A DNA stretch of 35,992 nucleotides from a virus: IMG/VR virus record IMGVR_UViG_3300005582_001979, positions 1-35,992 of that record; one strand, 5' to 3'. Positions 23,001-32,767 of this stretch are shown here, piece after piece (position 1 is the stretch's first letter; each line of letters begins with the position of its first letter). The notes under the pieces are model-generated. The model saw only the letters and a program-made list of their open reading frames with translations. It had not been told where the DNA came from and searched no databases. A program made the translations under genes and the position numbers.

Positions 23001-26000
23001 ATTGAAGGATTTACGGTATACCCTGAACCCGGATTAGTAATCTGCGCTCCCACTACTTTTCCACTGGCAATCAATGCAACTGCGGTAGCGGTGGTAGTAA
23101 CTCCGCTATCTATTGGAGCAGATATAATTCTAATTTCTGGTATTTCTGTATATCCACTACCAGCATTTGAAATTGCAATAGAATCTAAAAATAATGTATA
23201 GTTATCAAACCAGCCCTTATATGGATATGTGTTTAACAGCGGATCTCCGGCAGTTAGTGAGGAATAGACTCCGGTTTCTTTATTATAAACTACAGGTAAA
23301 TCAAAATCTGTAGTAAAGGTTAGACTTGGTTCTGTAACTGTATATCCTAGTTTATATTCCCTAACTTGTGTATGATATGGTTTAATTTCATTTAAGTAAT
23401 CTTCATACCAAGTTGTGTCTTGGAATTTATAAACAGGACGTTGTGTTAATTCTCCCGCATTATTAGTAACATTTATAAAACTTGATTTAAACATCCAGTC
23501 AACAACTTTCTGTTCTGTTAATACATATTTTATTGCTGTAAAGAAAAACGTATTCCAATACACTTTTAAATTACCAATAAAAATATCGTTCTTTAAAGCA
23601 TATATAATTTTTTCTAATTCTACATCCGGTATTTGATCAAAGAATGTTTCATCATACGGTGACACTTGATCCCATCCAAATTGAGAATTTAAAATGTCCC
23701 ATATACTGTCTTTAATTTTTAGTGTGCCTTTTTCACTAACGATAATATCGTAGTCAAGATTGTATGTGCCGCTTGACCCTGTTTGTATTTTTTTCAATAT
23801 AAGATATCGACCGGCACCGTTATTATTAATTTTTACATAATCACCAATGTCAAGATCCAACTCGGCCAACTGATATGATTGGTCAACTATAGAGGCTAGA
23901 GTTTGATATTGGTTGAACTCTGAAGCAACCCAGTTGGCATAATCCCAATATAAGGTAGTATCATGCCCTTGCGTTTGAATTTTAGTCCAAGATTTATCCA
24001 TTAAAGAATAAATTGTCCAACGATTCCTAGACTCCGAATCACTTTGTACTATTACGGTATAAGGTCTTACATACAATTTAGGTATAGAAGAATAATTATT
24101 TCCATAGTTTTTTATTAAAACAGAAATTATAGATCCGTATTGATTTATAACTGTTTCAATTTCTGCACCGTTGACATCGTCAAGTATTGATACTTTTGGA
24201 CCTTTCCAAGAAATAATATTTCCTTGGGCATCATACGAGTATGCGTCGATTTTCCCATAACCGTATCCAGGAGTTACAATATTAACAGAGTCAATTTTTC
24301 CATTTACTAACAAACAGGTAAGTTCTGCCTGTATAAAATCCCCAGTGTACAATGCATTTCTCGCTTCGAGATCTTGTACAATTTTATCATATTGATTAAT
24401 TGGAACTTGACTAATTTCATCTTTATCGTTAAAATTATCTAAATTATAAAAATCAGTAATTAAATTATCTGCAAATACGGTATTGACATAAGCAACCATA
24501 TTTCTTAAAGCATTTGCTCTATTTTTAAACATAGATTGTCTTGGTCTAATACCTATACCGTACTTTTGTCTTGCACTTAATGCAGGATCAGGAACTGTAT
24601 TTCCTAAAGAATCACGACCCAGTAAGCTATCTATTAATTTTTTCTCTAATAATGCATTAGGCAAACTGTGTGCAGAACCTTCTTCTATTAATAACCATTC
24701 AGTATGTTTATTGTTCTTGTTATTAATATTATCTAATTGCATGTTTAACGATATTCTATCGTTAATTAAAGATCCCTTAACATTGTTCACTGCCAACGAA
24801 CTGCTTGATAAGACGGCTACATATTTTAACCCTGCAGATTTTGGATTAGATATTAGATTTGATACTTCATATGCAGAAATATTTCTACCCTGTCTGTTGG
24901 GCACAATAACAGTATTCTTGACCCAATAATAATATCTATTAGTAAATGTATCAGTTATAGAACTGTATACCTGTTCTACACAGTATGCTAAATCGGACAA
25001 ATATTTCGGTTGTCCGCTTATTGATGCCGCAAGTCCGGTACTGGTATCTGCCAACACCGCCCAATCGTCTGGTAAAGAGTCACTTGATATCCATTCACAT
25101 ATATCTATCGTGCATCCAGGAAACACTGCTCCCCAGTTATTTTTTCTAAATTCGGACTCGCCCTGTTCGTACCACTGATATTTTACACTAGATAGGTCCC
25201 ACCAAAGTTCACCAACATGTTCATTTCCCCAGTAAGTTTGAGAATCAATAACAATCGATGTTGATGTTCCGGTGCTATATATCGCAGGATCAAATACTGT
25301 TCTATATCGAAGTTCTTGGTCTGCTGCCTGAGAAATCTTTCCTTTGATTGGATCAAATATTTCTAAATAATCTTCTACTGTTTCTGCAAATGTATCGATT
25401 GTTTTAATTTGTTTAATTCTATTAGTATCAACTAATCCGGATTCTTCTCTAATCAAAGACCAGCTATTTGAATTAGTATCAATTGCATTCCATGCATAGA
25501 ATTGACCTGCTTTAATAGTAGATGTTGTAATATATAAAGGAGCTCCGACATAAATTGCACTCCTATTAACAGAAATACTAGTACCGTATGCACTACCATC
25601 TGTAATGTATGCATCAAACAATTCTGAAGCAAATACAAACTTATCTTTATATCTATTAAAGGTATACGCGGTTCCTGCGTCTGAAATATATTCACTAAAG
25701 TTAGTTGATTCAGAATCAAATGTAGTGGTTCCTGAATCAAAAATCATTCCAGAATAATTAGTAGGGCCAATCGAAGTAACGCCCAATAATTCTCCAGTTT
25801 CGTCAGTTTCTAAACTATGGCCGAATTTTAATCCCGACGATGACGACGGATTATTAATTATTTGAGTTAATATAAATGTACCGGTAGTATTTCTATAAAC
25901 TAATACTTTTCCAGATTGCAATAATTTATCAGTAGCATCCGGAGCCGATACAAACAACCACTCGCCGGTATCGCTCATACTTATTGAAGATCCAAAATTA

Positions 26001-29000
26001 GAGTTATCTGATATACTAGGAATATCTGTAGGAGATATAGTTTGTACATAGTCATAATTAACTGTTATATTATTAAATTCAAAAACACATACAACTCCAT
26101 TGCCATCTTGTCCTGGTGCAGAAATAGCAAGTATACTTGCAGTTAAACTGCCTGTAATGCTTTCGCCAAATCTTGAATCGTTTGTAATTTCTACTGGCGG
26201 AGTTACTGCATTGTACGAAGTATTTGTTGCATTAATTTGAACAATACTGCCGTCAAATGATCGACTATAGGCCAGGTTATATGCAAATACTTTACCGGTA
26301 TTATTATTAAATCCAGGAGCACCTACTAATAAAGTTTTAAGATTTGGTACACTACCAACAAATACGCTGTAACCAAATTCTATATAGTCATTTGGATTCT
26401 GACATGCAAGTATTAATCTATTTGTTTCTGTTGCAGTTTCTTCGTTAATTAAAGAAATAACTACAAGTCCCTCATTGACAAAAGTAGATGTATTATTAGT
26501 TACCCTCACAAATCGGGTGTCAACATCGACGTCGGCTTTTAGGTAAGATGCATACGGTGCTCCTGCTACGATTATTCCATCGGCAGAATCAAAATCCATA
26601 GAATTGCCAAACCATGCAGGGCGCGGAGAAATAGTATTTCTGTAATACTGATCGTTGAACGAATTTATAGAATAAGATATGATTAACTGTGGTGAACTTA
26701 TATTTGAATACACAAATATTTTTCCCGCGCCGCCGCCGTCATCATATGATGGCGCTGATACAATTACTATATCTGAAGATTCTTTTGATATTATCCTTTT
26801 TCCGAAGTATGAAGAATCTCCAACTATTCCCTTAACTTGTCTGGCGTTATAATTTTTAATTTTTGTGTAGACTTGCCACTTACCTTCATCACCACTATCT
26901 ACCCAAATGCTTTTTCCTATACGAATATCGGCAGTATATTCAGCTGTTACTAAATCATCAAACGATGTATACCTTGAAGATACGAATTTAAATAAAATTC
27001 CAGGTGCGTTTGTGGTACCAATTTCATTAGATGATAATACTACAAATTCGTTTAAACGAGGAACTGCTTCAATTTTATATATACCATTTAATGTATCACT
27101 AAATCTAGAAATAGCAACAATGTCCCCGACTTTTAATCCATGATATCTATCTGTTGTAAAAACTACCGATTCTCCGTAGACTAATGCTTCTGCTGATTCG
27201 ATTGCTTGTGCTACGCGAGCATATCTGTAAACTCCCCAGTCGCCGTTATCATCAAATCCTATCCAAATAGTATCTCCAATTTTAATAGTCTTGCCTGGAA
27301 CAAAACTGTATAAATCTTGTTTGGTTTTTAATGCAAAATCAACATCTTCGAGACGTACATATCCTGCGACCGGCATGACTATTAGATCACTATCACTATT
27401 AGCTGAACTATAAAAAGTTAAGTCGGGTGAATAATCTAACGGCATCATTGTTAATTCACTAGGTGAAATATATACCGTAGCATCATATGCCAATGACGGC
27501 TTTTCATTTACAAACTTTATTAATTGAGTATTGTCAACGAATTTAGATTCAGACAACGGAAATTCTAATTCATATTCCGACGAGTAAGCTCCCAAGGTTC
27601 CTACCCTAAATGCCCATTCTTCATTAAAATTAATTTTTCCATCAAGGTTATGAACACTTGCTCTAGCCAGTTTGTCTAGCGCATTCCTTGTACCTTTTTC
27701 TCTAATAAATCCTTGATAGAATTTATATTGAGCAATAGGATTTAAAAATATATTATCAAGATATAATCTAGAACTGTACCCGATTAAGTGTTGAGCTAGT
27801 TGTTGTTGACTAACGTCAAAATTATCTATATCTAAACTATAAAAATCCTCAAATTGAGAAATCTTATATTCAAAGTTTGGAATTAATTGCGCCTGAGGTT
27901 TTGAATCTAATTTAGACCAGAAGGTAAAATCAAACTGTTCTGTGCCCGAACGATTTCTAGTCAATGAATAATAATTTCCTGCGTATTCAACAATATCACC
28001 TGCTGTATAATCAGCGTAAGGCAACCACTCTTGTATTTTTGCAGGATCATATATAAAGCCCGGACTTAAATAATCGCCGTTCCATTCAGTTGTTTTAAAT
28101 CCTATTAGTTTAATTCTTCGTTGTCTGTATCCTGTTTCAATATCGTATATAATATCATTAAATCTACTAGTATTACTAAGAATTATTGCATGTTCTTTTT
28201 GTATTAATCTTAATCTAGCAAAGAATAAACCGTTTTGTGTATCATTAGATGTTATAGTACACACACCGTCAGTTCGTGAGATACTAAAACTATCTTTAGG
28301 AAACGCATATCCGTCAGCTTTTAATAAACTATAATCATAAAAACTACTGAAAATATCATCAACTGTTGAATCAGTGAATTTATATTCTATCCTATCTGCA
28401 AACGGACTTAATACAATTACGCCGTTGTCTGCCCAATTTTGGGTTGTCCAGAATAAAAATTCTTTGACTGTAAATTGCCAATCTAATAATTGCCCAATAT
28501 CTTTACTGTAAGTGGTGAATGAAAATCCTTCAGTTTCAAGCCACTTTCCATAGCCGGTCATTACATCTGCAACTTCCTGGATAGTTTCAAACGTTGTTCC
28601 GTAAACTATACGAGTAGGAGTTGATTCAAACATCGATGCATGTTGTACAGTAGTTCCGCCTATATTGGGTAGAATAGGCAACCTTCTGTATTGCGTTGCA
28701 TCAAGAGATTGACCAGAGTTATGATTTCCGACAACCCTATAAAAAGAATCTTGATAAAGCACAATTTGACCTTGTGCATAAAATACGTTAGTTGACCATA
28801 GTGCGTAGTCTTCGGACTTGGCTCCGACTACGATATTTGCATCAGTCCTTTGATGAATTGGGTTTAACACATTAAAAAATGGATCTACTTTATCGTATCC
28901 TCTAATAACAAACTTTCCCTGATACTTTTGAATTAACACCCCGGATATTGCAATTGTTTTTACAGGGTTACTTACATTAAAATGTATGGTATAGTCTTCC

Positions 29001-32000
29001 GTAGGCAGTAAAATTCCAGGGTTAATACTTTTAGGATCAACTGATTCAATAACAACTTCTAACTTATCTTTACTAACAAACCCGCCTGTTTTATTCATTA
29101 GATTAAAGTTAGAATTTCTTAATTCAATTTTTAATTGTGAATGATAATTAGAATTTTTTATAGTTCCTGCTTCAACTACAAGTACACTATACCCTGCTGT
29201 AAGTATTAAAGATTCATTAGAAATATCATACGGCAATAATATTCTTGTAGGACTTACAAATAAATTATCTTCCGAATACACATAATTACTAACAGCGTTT
29301 TTAATCATGCGGCTTGTATCAAATAAGGTGCCTGCATACGATGCAGGTTTGCACACTGCTAAAATTATCTGTACAGCAAACGGCCAGTAACTACTTCTTT
29401 TCCAAGATGTTTCGGCAGGGCCACTATCGCCAAACTTCCAACCAGTATTTGCAAAAGATAAGGACCCCTCTAATCCAATAATTCCCCAGTTGCGAACATC
29501 TAATGGATTACCGTTTTCGTCAACTGGTAACATATTAGAAAGCCCAGGGCGGACATAAGTGGTATCTATACCTGCTCTAGTTCCTTGTGCAATTCTACCT
29601 TCTTCAAGATCTTTCCAAAGTAAATCGTTTCCTGAGGTGTACGGCGCGGGACCGTACTGAGTTTCCCACCAGTTTGGTTTTTCACTAAATCCTAACATTT
29701 CCCAAGGATGGGTGTGCGGGCGATCGGTATCAAAATATAATTTAAAAATTGCACGCCAGTTGCCTGGAGCAGTTTCTCCATTAGGCAAAACTATAGAACT
29801 GTAGTTAAATGTTTTTGTATTATCAATATTAAAAGATAAATTCTTTTCAGTTTCTACTCCGTAAGTAGTTTTCCATTTTAGAAAATCTCTGTATACTGGA
29901 TTAAATATTTCACTATATGTATATTCCTTATTTCTAAAAATTCCAGGCAATACAGAATTAATATCAAAGAGATCCTGATTATATGAAACTTTTATGTTGT
30001 TATAAACACGTTTTTCAAATTCTAATAAAATGTTATCTTTATAATCTCCAAATGCAAGAATAATACTACCATCGTGTCCTTGTATAACATTACGAGAACC
30101 GTCAGCAAAAGTATTGTCTGTAAATAACATTGGTTCAAACTTAGGATACAATCCTAATTTGGTCGGAGTTGGCGGTATAAAACTTCCGTCAGTGTTATTA
30201 AATTGTTTAACAACAATTGTATCTCCTCTTGTTAGAGGAATTAATATTTCAACATTTGAATCATATGCATCAAATGTATATTCTTTTTTATGTAATAATT
30301 GCGTTCCATTAACATAAACTAATACACCTGCCGAACTTAATACTGATGGACTATATTGGGCTGGTAAGAAATATTTTTTATTCCTAGAATCAGTAACTTT
30401 ATAAGTTCTTATAATTGCTCCATTTCCGTATGGGAGCATATCACTTTTATAATAAGGAAATGTTGTTGTTTTATTTTTGTTTAACGTTAACAGAATACTA
30501 TCTAATGCATCGGCCGGATCTAAATCCTGCCTAATGTCGTTCATAGCATCAAGTAAATTAAACTTAAACTGATAGTAGTGTTCTCCTACGATCCTTGCGG
30601 CACTAATTATGCTGTTTTCTTGATCCGAAATAAAATGATTTGCAAAGCTCAACGGATTTAAGTTTGATATCAATCGAGTTCCGTATTTTCCAATATTAGG
30701 AAGATCTTTTACATTGTTTCCTGTAAATTCTGGATCTCTGTCAGTCATCGATGATAGGTGATCTGCTAACTCAGTAAGAGTGAACTCTGATATTGACCCG
30801 TTCATTGGATTATTAGTCAAGTTCAACGGAACTTCATAAACTCCGTCAACGTTAGGAATAGTGTAAGGTTCACCTTTTACCCATATTGAACTTAATTGAG
30901 AATTAACTTTAATATAAGTTTTAGAAGTCTGAACAGTCTTAATTAATGGTTGCTCAGTTAAAATAAACGATTCTGTTGAAAAATAATTCTTAAACAAAAA
31001 GGTTCCTTCAACTCCTGTGTTTCTATAAAGTAAAGGAAATCCTAAAACAGGATCAATGACACTAGTTCCTATACCGTATCCAAAGATTTTATTTCCTAAA
31101 AAGTTTGTAGAATACGCAGTTAAATTAGCATAGCTAATTCCGGTGTCATCAAATAAATCAAATAATGGTGCTTGATTTCTAGAAGTTCGTTGTTGGCTAT
31201 ATATCCATTCAGTTCCGTCATGGTTCCATGAAGAGCCGGCATGTAAATTGCCCTGACGTACTAGAATAGATGATCCGTTTTCTACAATATCGCTTTCTGC
31301 AACTAAATTAATTACTGATATGTTGTCTGCATTATTTGAAAATGTTACTTTATAAATTATATTTCTTACCAATGAATCGGCATCAGTATTAAAAATTACT
31401 CGGAATCCTTCTTCTAATAAAATTCCGTCAATATAATATCCAATCTGACCTTCTACTTGATCAAATGTATTTGTTACTGTATTATCAATTAAATCTATAT
31501 TTTGTAATGCAGAATATCCAAAATTAAAAAGTTGTATATTTGCAACAAACTCCACAATTGGTCTTCTTGCCTTATAGTTTTCAGGATAAACTACCTGAGC
31601 ATTACTGTAGTTTGCAGTAAGTGTTATTACATCTTTATGAAACCACCGATTATACCTAGACCAAGGATTTCGGTCAGTACTTGCCCGATTAATTGTAACA
31701 TATTCAGGAACTAGTGGAATATTTTTAAAATCATCAAAAGGAAAATCATCAAAGTTTGTTCCATCAAACTTCGAGTTAACTAGGTCTGCTATATTATCTG
31801 GTGTATCTAAATTGCTAAACTTTATTAATTGAATACTGCTTCCTACACCATCAACTATAAATTCTGCATCTCTATATTCTTCTGGAAATACAATACCGTC
31901 AAATCTAACTTTAAGTCCGTTAATAAACTTTATGCCATCACTAGTGGTGTAATATCTTTTTCCTGCTATTTCATCACTAACGTTGATCGTTGAATTTAAA

Positions 32001-32767
32001 TTAGGCTCTTTAACAATTATGTTACCAGTAGATAACTGATTATCGTTTGACGTATAATATAGATTGTCAGGAACTGCCCAATCAACTGTAAAAATAATTT
32101 GTCCGTCTTTTGTTCCGTTACCTGTGATATTATTAATTACTGAATCGTCAGATCCTACCCTATTAGAGTATTTTATATTAAAATTGTGTTCTGATGTTAT
32201 ATTAAACACATAGGTATAGCCTCGATATAGTACTAACTGTTCAGTAGTAACTAACCCTCCAAATAAAAATTGAATGCCATCGGCTGCATCAGTTATTGTA
32301 TATTCTACGATAGGATTTTTTTGACCGCCGGTAACTGTAATTGAACTAGGGCCATTAGGCATCCAATAGTAATTTCTAAAATTAACAAACTTATCCCAGT
32401 CAATTTTTGGATCATAAGAATAAAACGCAGGATTAAAAAGTCTATCTAGGTTAGATGAATTTCCACCATAGGATGTTATTTGATTTAATAGATCATCTAA
32501 AGCAAATGCTTTTTTAATTTCTTGATCAAGTGTTTTTACAATTAATGCAGGCTCAAGCTGATATGTCTGTCTTAAGGCATTAGTTTCTGAAAGATACAAA
32601 TCTCCAGTTTGATATGTAGGAGTATCAGTACTCCCAACAAATGCATCTATACGATTTAACTTTGGTACTGATATTAATTGATCTAAAGTACTAGATAAAA
32701 ACTTTGAATTTTTTTCTGTTCTAAAAAATGCAGGAAGTAAGTTTGCTGACTTGCGACTAGTTGCCAT
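20003..32767 (-). CDS. Giant structural protein, baseplate/tail associated (4254 aa)
   Basis: One uninterrupted frame of 12.8 kb. The N terminus (MATSRKSANLLPAFFRTEKN, later NPAFYSYDPKIDWDKFVNFRNYYWMP) resembles the opening of large structural proteins in marine T4-like phages that follow gp6. Most of the sequence is beta-rich. Residues about 1985-2430 carry seven FG-GAP-type repeats. Gly-rich GxGY units (PGYGYGKID, SGSGYTEIP, PGSGYTVNP) recur at about 2840-3265, and three STPW repeats lie near 3460-3515. The C terminus (LRLDDSTALTFDDGRPIDGY) has no known enzyme motif. The ATG overlaps the gp6 stop (TAATG) after an AGGAGG ribosome binding site. It occupies the place of T4 gene 7, so it may replace several wedge or fibre proteins; this is inference from order. 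Confidence 0.88.
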   Translation of the reverse strand: MATSRKSANLLPAFFRTEKNSKFLSSTLDQLISVPKLNRIDAFVGSTDTPTYQTGDLYLSETNALRQTYQLEPALIVKTLDQEIKKAFALDDLLNQITSYGGNSSNLDRLFNPAFYSYDPKIDWDKFVNFRNYYWMPNGPSSITVTGGQKNPIVEYTITDAADGIQFLFGGLVTTEQLVLYRGYTYVFNITSEHNFNIKYSNRVGSDDSVINNITGNGTKDGQIIFTVDWAVPDNLYYTSNDNQLSTGNIIVKEPNLNSTINVSDEIAGKRYYTTSDGIKFINGLKVRFDGIVFPEEYRDAEFIVDGVGSSIQLIKFSNLDTPDNIADLVNSKFDGTNFDDFPFDDFKNIPLVPEYVTINRASTDRNPWSRYNRWFHKDVITLTANYSNAQVVYPENYKARRPIVEFVANIQLFNFGYSALQNIDLIDNTVTNTFDQVEGQIGYYIDGILLEEGFRVIFNTDADSLVRNIIYKVTFSNNADNISVINLVAESDIVENGSSILVRQGNLHAGSSWNHDGTEWIYSQQRTSRNQAPLFDLFDDTGISYANLTAYSTNFLGNKIFGYGIGTSVIDPVLGFPLLYRNTGVEGTFLFKNYFSTESFILTEQPLIKTVQTSKTYIKVNSQLSSIWVKGEPYTIPNVDGVYEVPLNLTNNPMNGSISEFTLTELADHLSSMTDRDPEFTGNNVKDLPNIGKYGTRLISNLNPLSFANHFISDQENSIISAARIVGEHYYQFKFNLLDAMNDIRQDLDPADALDSILLTLNKNKTTTFPYYKSDMLPYGNGAIIRTYKVTDSRNKKYFLPAQYSPSVLSSAGVLVYVNGTQLLHKKEYTFDAYDSNVEILIPLTRGDTIVVKQFNNTDGSFIPPTPTKLGLYPKFEPMLFTDNTFADGSRNVIQGHDGSIILAFGDYKDNILLEFEKRVYNNIKVSYNQDLFDINSVLPGIFRNKEYTYSEIFNPVYRDFLKWKTTYGVETEKNLSFNIDNTKTFNYSSIVLPNGETAPGNWRAIFKLYFDTDRPHTHPWEMLGFSEKPNWWETQYGPAPYTSGNDLLWKDLEEGRIAQGTRAGIDTTYVRPGLSNMLPVDENGNPLDVRNWGIIGLEGSLSFANTGWKFGDSGPAETSWKRSSYWPFAVQIILAVCKPASYAGTLFDTSRMIKNAVSNYVYSEDNLFVSPTRILLPYDISNESLILTAGYSVLVVEAGTIKNSNYHSQLKIELRNSNFNLMNKTGGFVSKDKLEVVIESVDPKSINPGILLPTEDYTIHFNVSNPVKTIAISGVLIQKYQGKFVIRGYDKVDPFFNVLNPIHQRTDANIVVGAKSEDYALWSTNVFYAQGQIVLYQDSFYRVVGNHNSGQSLDATQYRRLPILPNIGGTTVQHASMFESTPTRIVYGTTFETIQEVADVMTGYGKWLETEGFSFTTYSKDIGQLLDWQFTVKEFLFWTTQNWADNGVIVLSPFADRIEYKFTDSTVDDIFSSFYDYSLLKADGYAFPKDSFSISRTDGVCTITSNDTQNGLFFARLRLIQKEHAIILSNTSRFNDIIYDIETGYRQRRIKLIGFKTTEWNGDYLSPGFIYDPAKIQEWLPYADYTAGDIVEYAGNYYSLTRNRSGTEQFDFTFWSKLDSKPQAQLIPNFEYKISQFEDFYSLDIDNFDVSQQQLAQHLIGYSSRLYLDNIFLNPIAQYKFYQGFIREKGTRNALDKLARASVHNLDGKINFNEEWAFRVGTLGAYSSEYELEFPLSESKFVDNTQLIKFVNEKPSLAYDATVYISPSELTMMPLDYSPDLTFYSSANSDSDLIVMPVAGYVRLEDVDFALKTKQDLYSFVPGKTIKIGDTIWIGFDDNGDWGVYRYARVAQAIESAEALVYGESVVFTTDRYHGLKVGDIVAISRFSDTLNGIYKIEAVPRLNEFVVLSSNEIGTTNAPGILFKFVSSRYTSFDDLVTAEYTADIRIGKSIWVDSGDEGKWQVYTKIKNYNARQVKGIVGDSSYFGKRIISKESSDIVIVSAPSYDDGGGAGKIFVYSNISSPQLIISYSINSFNDQYYRNTISPRPAWFGNSMDFDSADGIIVAGAPYASYLKADVDVDTRFVRVTNNTSTFVNEGLVVISLINEETATETNRLILACQNPNDYIEFGYSVFVGSVPNLKTLLVGAPGFNNNTGKVFAYNLAYSRSFDGSIVQINATNTSYNAVTPPVEITNDSRFGESITGSLTASILAISAPGQDGNGVVCVFEFNNITVNYDYVQTISPTDIPSISDNSNFGSSISMSDTGEWLFVSAPDATDKLLQSGKVLVYRNTTGTFILTQIINNPSSSSGLKFGHSLETDETGELLGVTSIGPTNYSGMIFDSGTTTFDSESTNFSEYISDAGTAYTFNRYKDKFVFASELFDAYITDGSAYGTSISVNRSAIYVGAPLYITTSTIKAGQFYAWNAIDTNSNSWSLIREESGLVDTNRIKQIKTIDTFAETVEDYLEIFDPIKGKISQAADQELRYRTVFDPAIYSTGTSTSIVIDSQTYWGNEHVGELWWDLSSVKYQWYEQGESEFRKNNWGAVFPGCTIDICEWISSDSLPDDWAVLADTSTGLAASISGQPKYLSDLAYCVEQVYSSITDTFTNRYYYWVKNTVIVPNRQGRNISAYEVSNLISNPKSAGLKYVAVLSSSSLAVNNVKGSLINDRISLNMQLDNINNKNNKHTEWLLIEEGSAHSLPNALLEKKLIDSLLGRDSLGNTVPDPALSARQKYGIGIRPRQSMFKNRANALRNMVAYVNTVFADNLITDFYNLDNFNDKDEISQVPINQYDKIVQDLEARNALYTGDFIQAELTCLLVNGKIDSVNIVTPGYGYGKIDAYSYDAQGNIISWKGPKVSILDDVNGAEIETVINQYGSIISVLIKNYGNNYSSIPKLYVRPYTVIVQSDSESRNRWTIYSLMDKSWTKIQTQGHDTTLYWDYANWVASEFNQYQTLASIVDQSYQLAELDLDIGDYVKINNNGAGRYLILKKIQTGSSGTYNLDYDIIVSEKGTLKIKDSIWDILNSQFGWDQVSPYDETFFDQIPDVELEKIIYALKNDIFIGNLKVYWNTFFFTAIKYVLTEQKVVDWMFKSSFINVTNNAGELTQRPVYKFQDTTWYEDYLNEIKPYHTQVREYKLGYTVTEPSLTFTTDFDLPVVYNKETGVYSSLTAGDPLLNTYPYKGWFDNYTLFLDSIAISNAGSGYTEIPEIRIISAPIDSGVTTTATAVALIASGKVVGAQITNPGSGYTVNPSIVLVGGGAVTIPAKLSPIMSNKKTRVNKVGLKFDRISRSREILTNTFTDTFTADGIQSEFNLSWLASQDRVNVTLTVDGIFVTPSNYSLTEYTTFANGYNKLFTKLTTSVQYDQGAIVRITYAKSLKIYNAYDRIHDYYFPTAGMPGKTQNDNYAQLMKGMEYPGTTIQTTPFESDFSWDSVPFGSLLWDPASSQTVDLDTIYTGGTITTSTPWVYGQWTPIGDTTYITTSTPWIFSEGTGTWSLVEVQSTSTPWVSGHWSSARSGATGIRPEDINLDGDQFISPTRTYAPEELVPGHVTETLGINIFTRASSGSALILTLQQPAVANQFTIVQLTLALPSSGAIFVSYNNETLIPSRDYVINYINNTVTVYPKADDGSIEIIYMPGIGGTGFLSSNSTTVEGVSIGAVIGDCAYSEVNSIYVTLNGLPIDPDSGGVGQGLYYISSEEHPGVNNRIKITVHGLGTIGKNVIFAAFFTSEPKGFSEIREQIEYTVNANNRIIELRQPPGVLGPASANSIVEVNGVRIVPPNTTYYEITNTGQTRFDISTRRTFPYNSFDMTMLEVYKNGVRVPLNIYYLDQFNNVIIFPVNYFALNDVLAITAVIDYDYIIRGTKLEITNRIPLEADSNTVRIITFTNQDEQYVRTEVYLSNSARLYKLSRAVFNDNYVWMSIGDKTLVSGYDFVILDDGKSIQVDIDIPFIEGEQVIITSLAETSAGRTLSFKVFKDPIGRTSYRRLSSEETTYLIEPLQLTDTQIVVENGDKLPPLSPNATSPGVVFIAGERIEYLQKVGNVLSRITRATLGTGAKPYYTIGSWVIDQSQTQNMPATDTVIVATTSTTGSTSYILSNQLNFVLGANYHDQVEVYFGGRQLEKPTAPGVVRYAHDYSLSYDSGPGDVPLAPGFTITSSTVNTSVVYRLNLPFTPPAGVELKVVQRTGKSWYATQTRSLLNIDENSVTALFLNDRNGITVDQLYYGGDPVLRLDDSTALTFDDGRPIDGY
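22224..22382 (-). repeat. Three tandem Ser-Thr-Pro-Trp repeats inside the giant protein gene
   Basis: Three degenerate units encode TSTPWVYGQW, TSTPWIFSEG and TSTPWVSGHW, spaced about 20 residues apart, each followed by a second aromatic or Trp. At the DNA level, copies of a 15-20 base element with ACCCA(C/A)GGAGTTGATGT and a related variant are visible on the + strand. Confidence 0.8.
25478..26815 (-). repeat. Seven FG-GAP-type repeats (beta-propeller region) in the giant protein
   Basis: Seven successive units follow a pattern of FG-x-S, a variable stretch, a hydrophobic-AP element and then a G-x-hydrophobic-x-Tyr/Phe strand. Examples in order: YFGKR with VSAPSYDDGG, WFGNS with VAGAPYASY, EFGYS with LVGAPGFNNN, RFGES with ISAPGQDGNG, NFGSS with VSAPDATDK, KFGHS with a weaker GVTSIGP, and AYGTS with VGAPLYITT. 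FG-GAP repeats form blades of the integrin-alpha propeller, and seven is the closed-ring number. Confidence 0.8.

Noticed and set aside
22836-23201. A 121-codon + strand frame opposite the giant gene
   Set aside because: Antisense to conserved Gly-rich units of the giant protein, with a hydrophobic shadow translation and no promoter or ribosome binding site.
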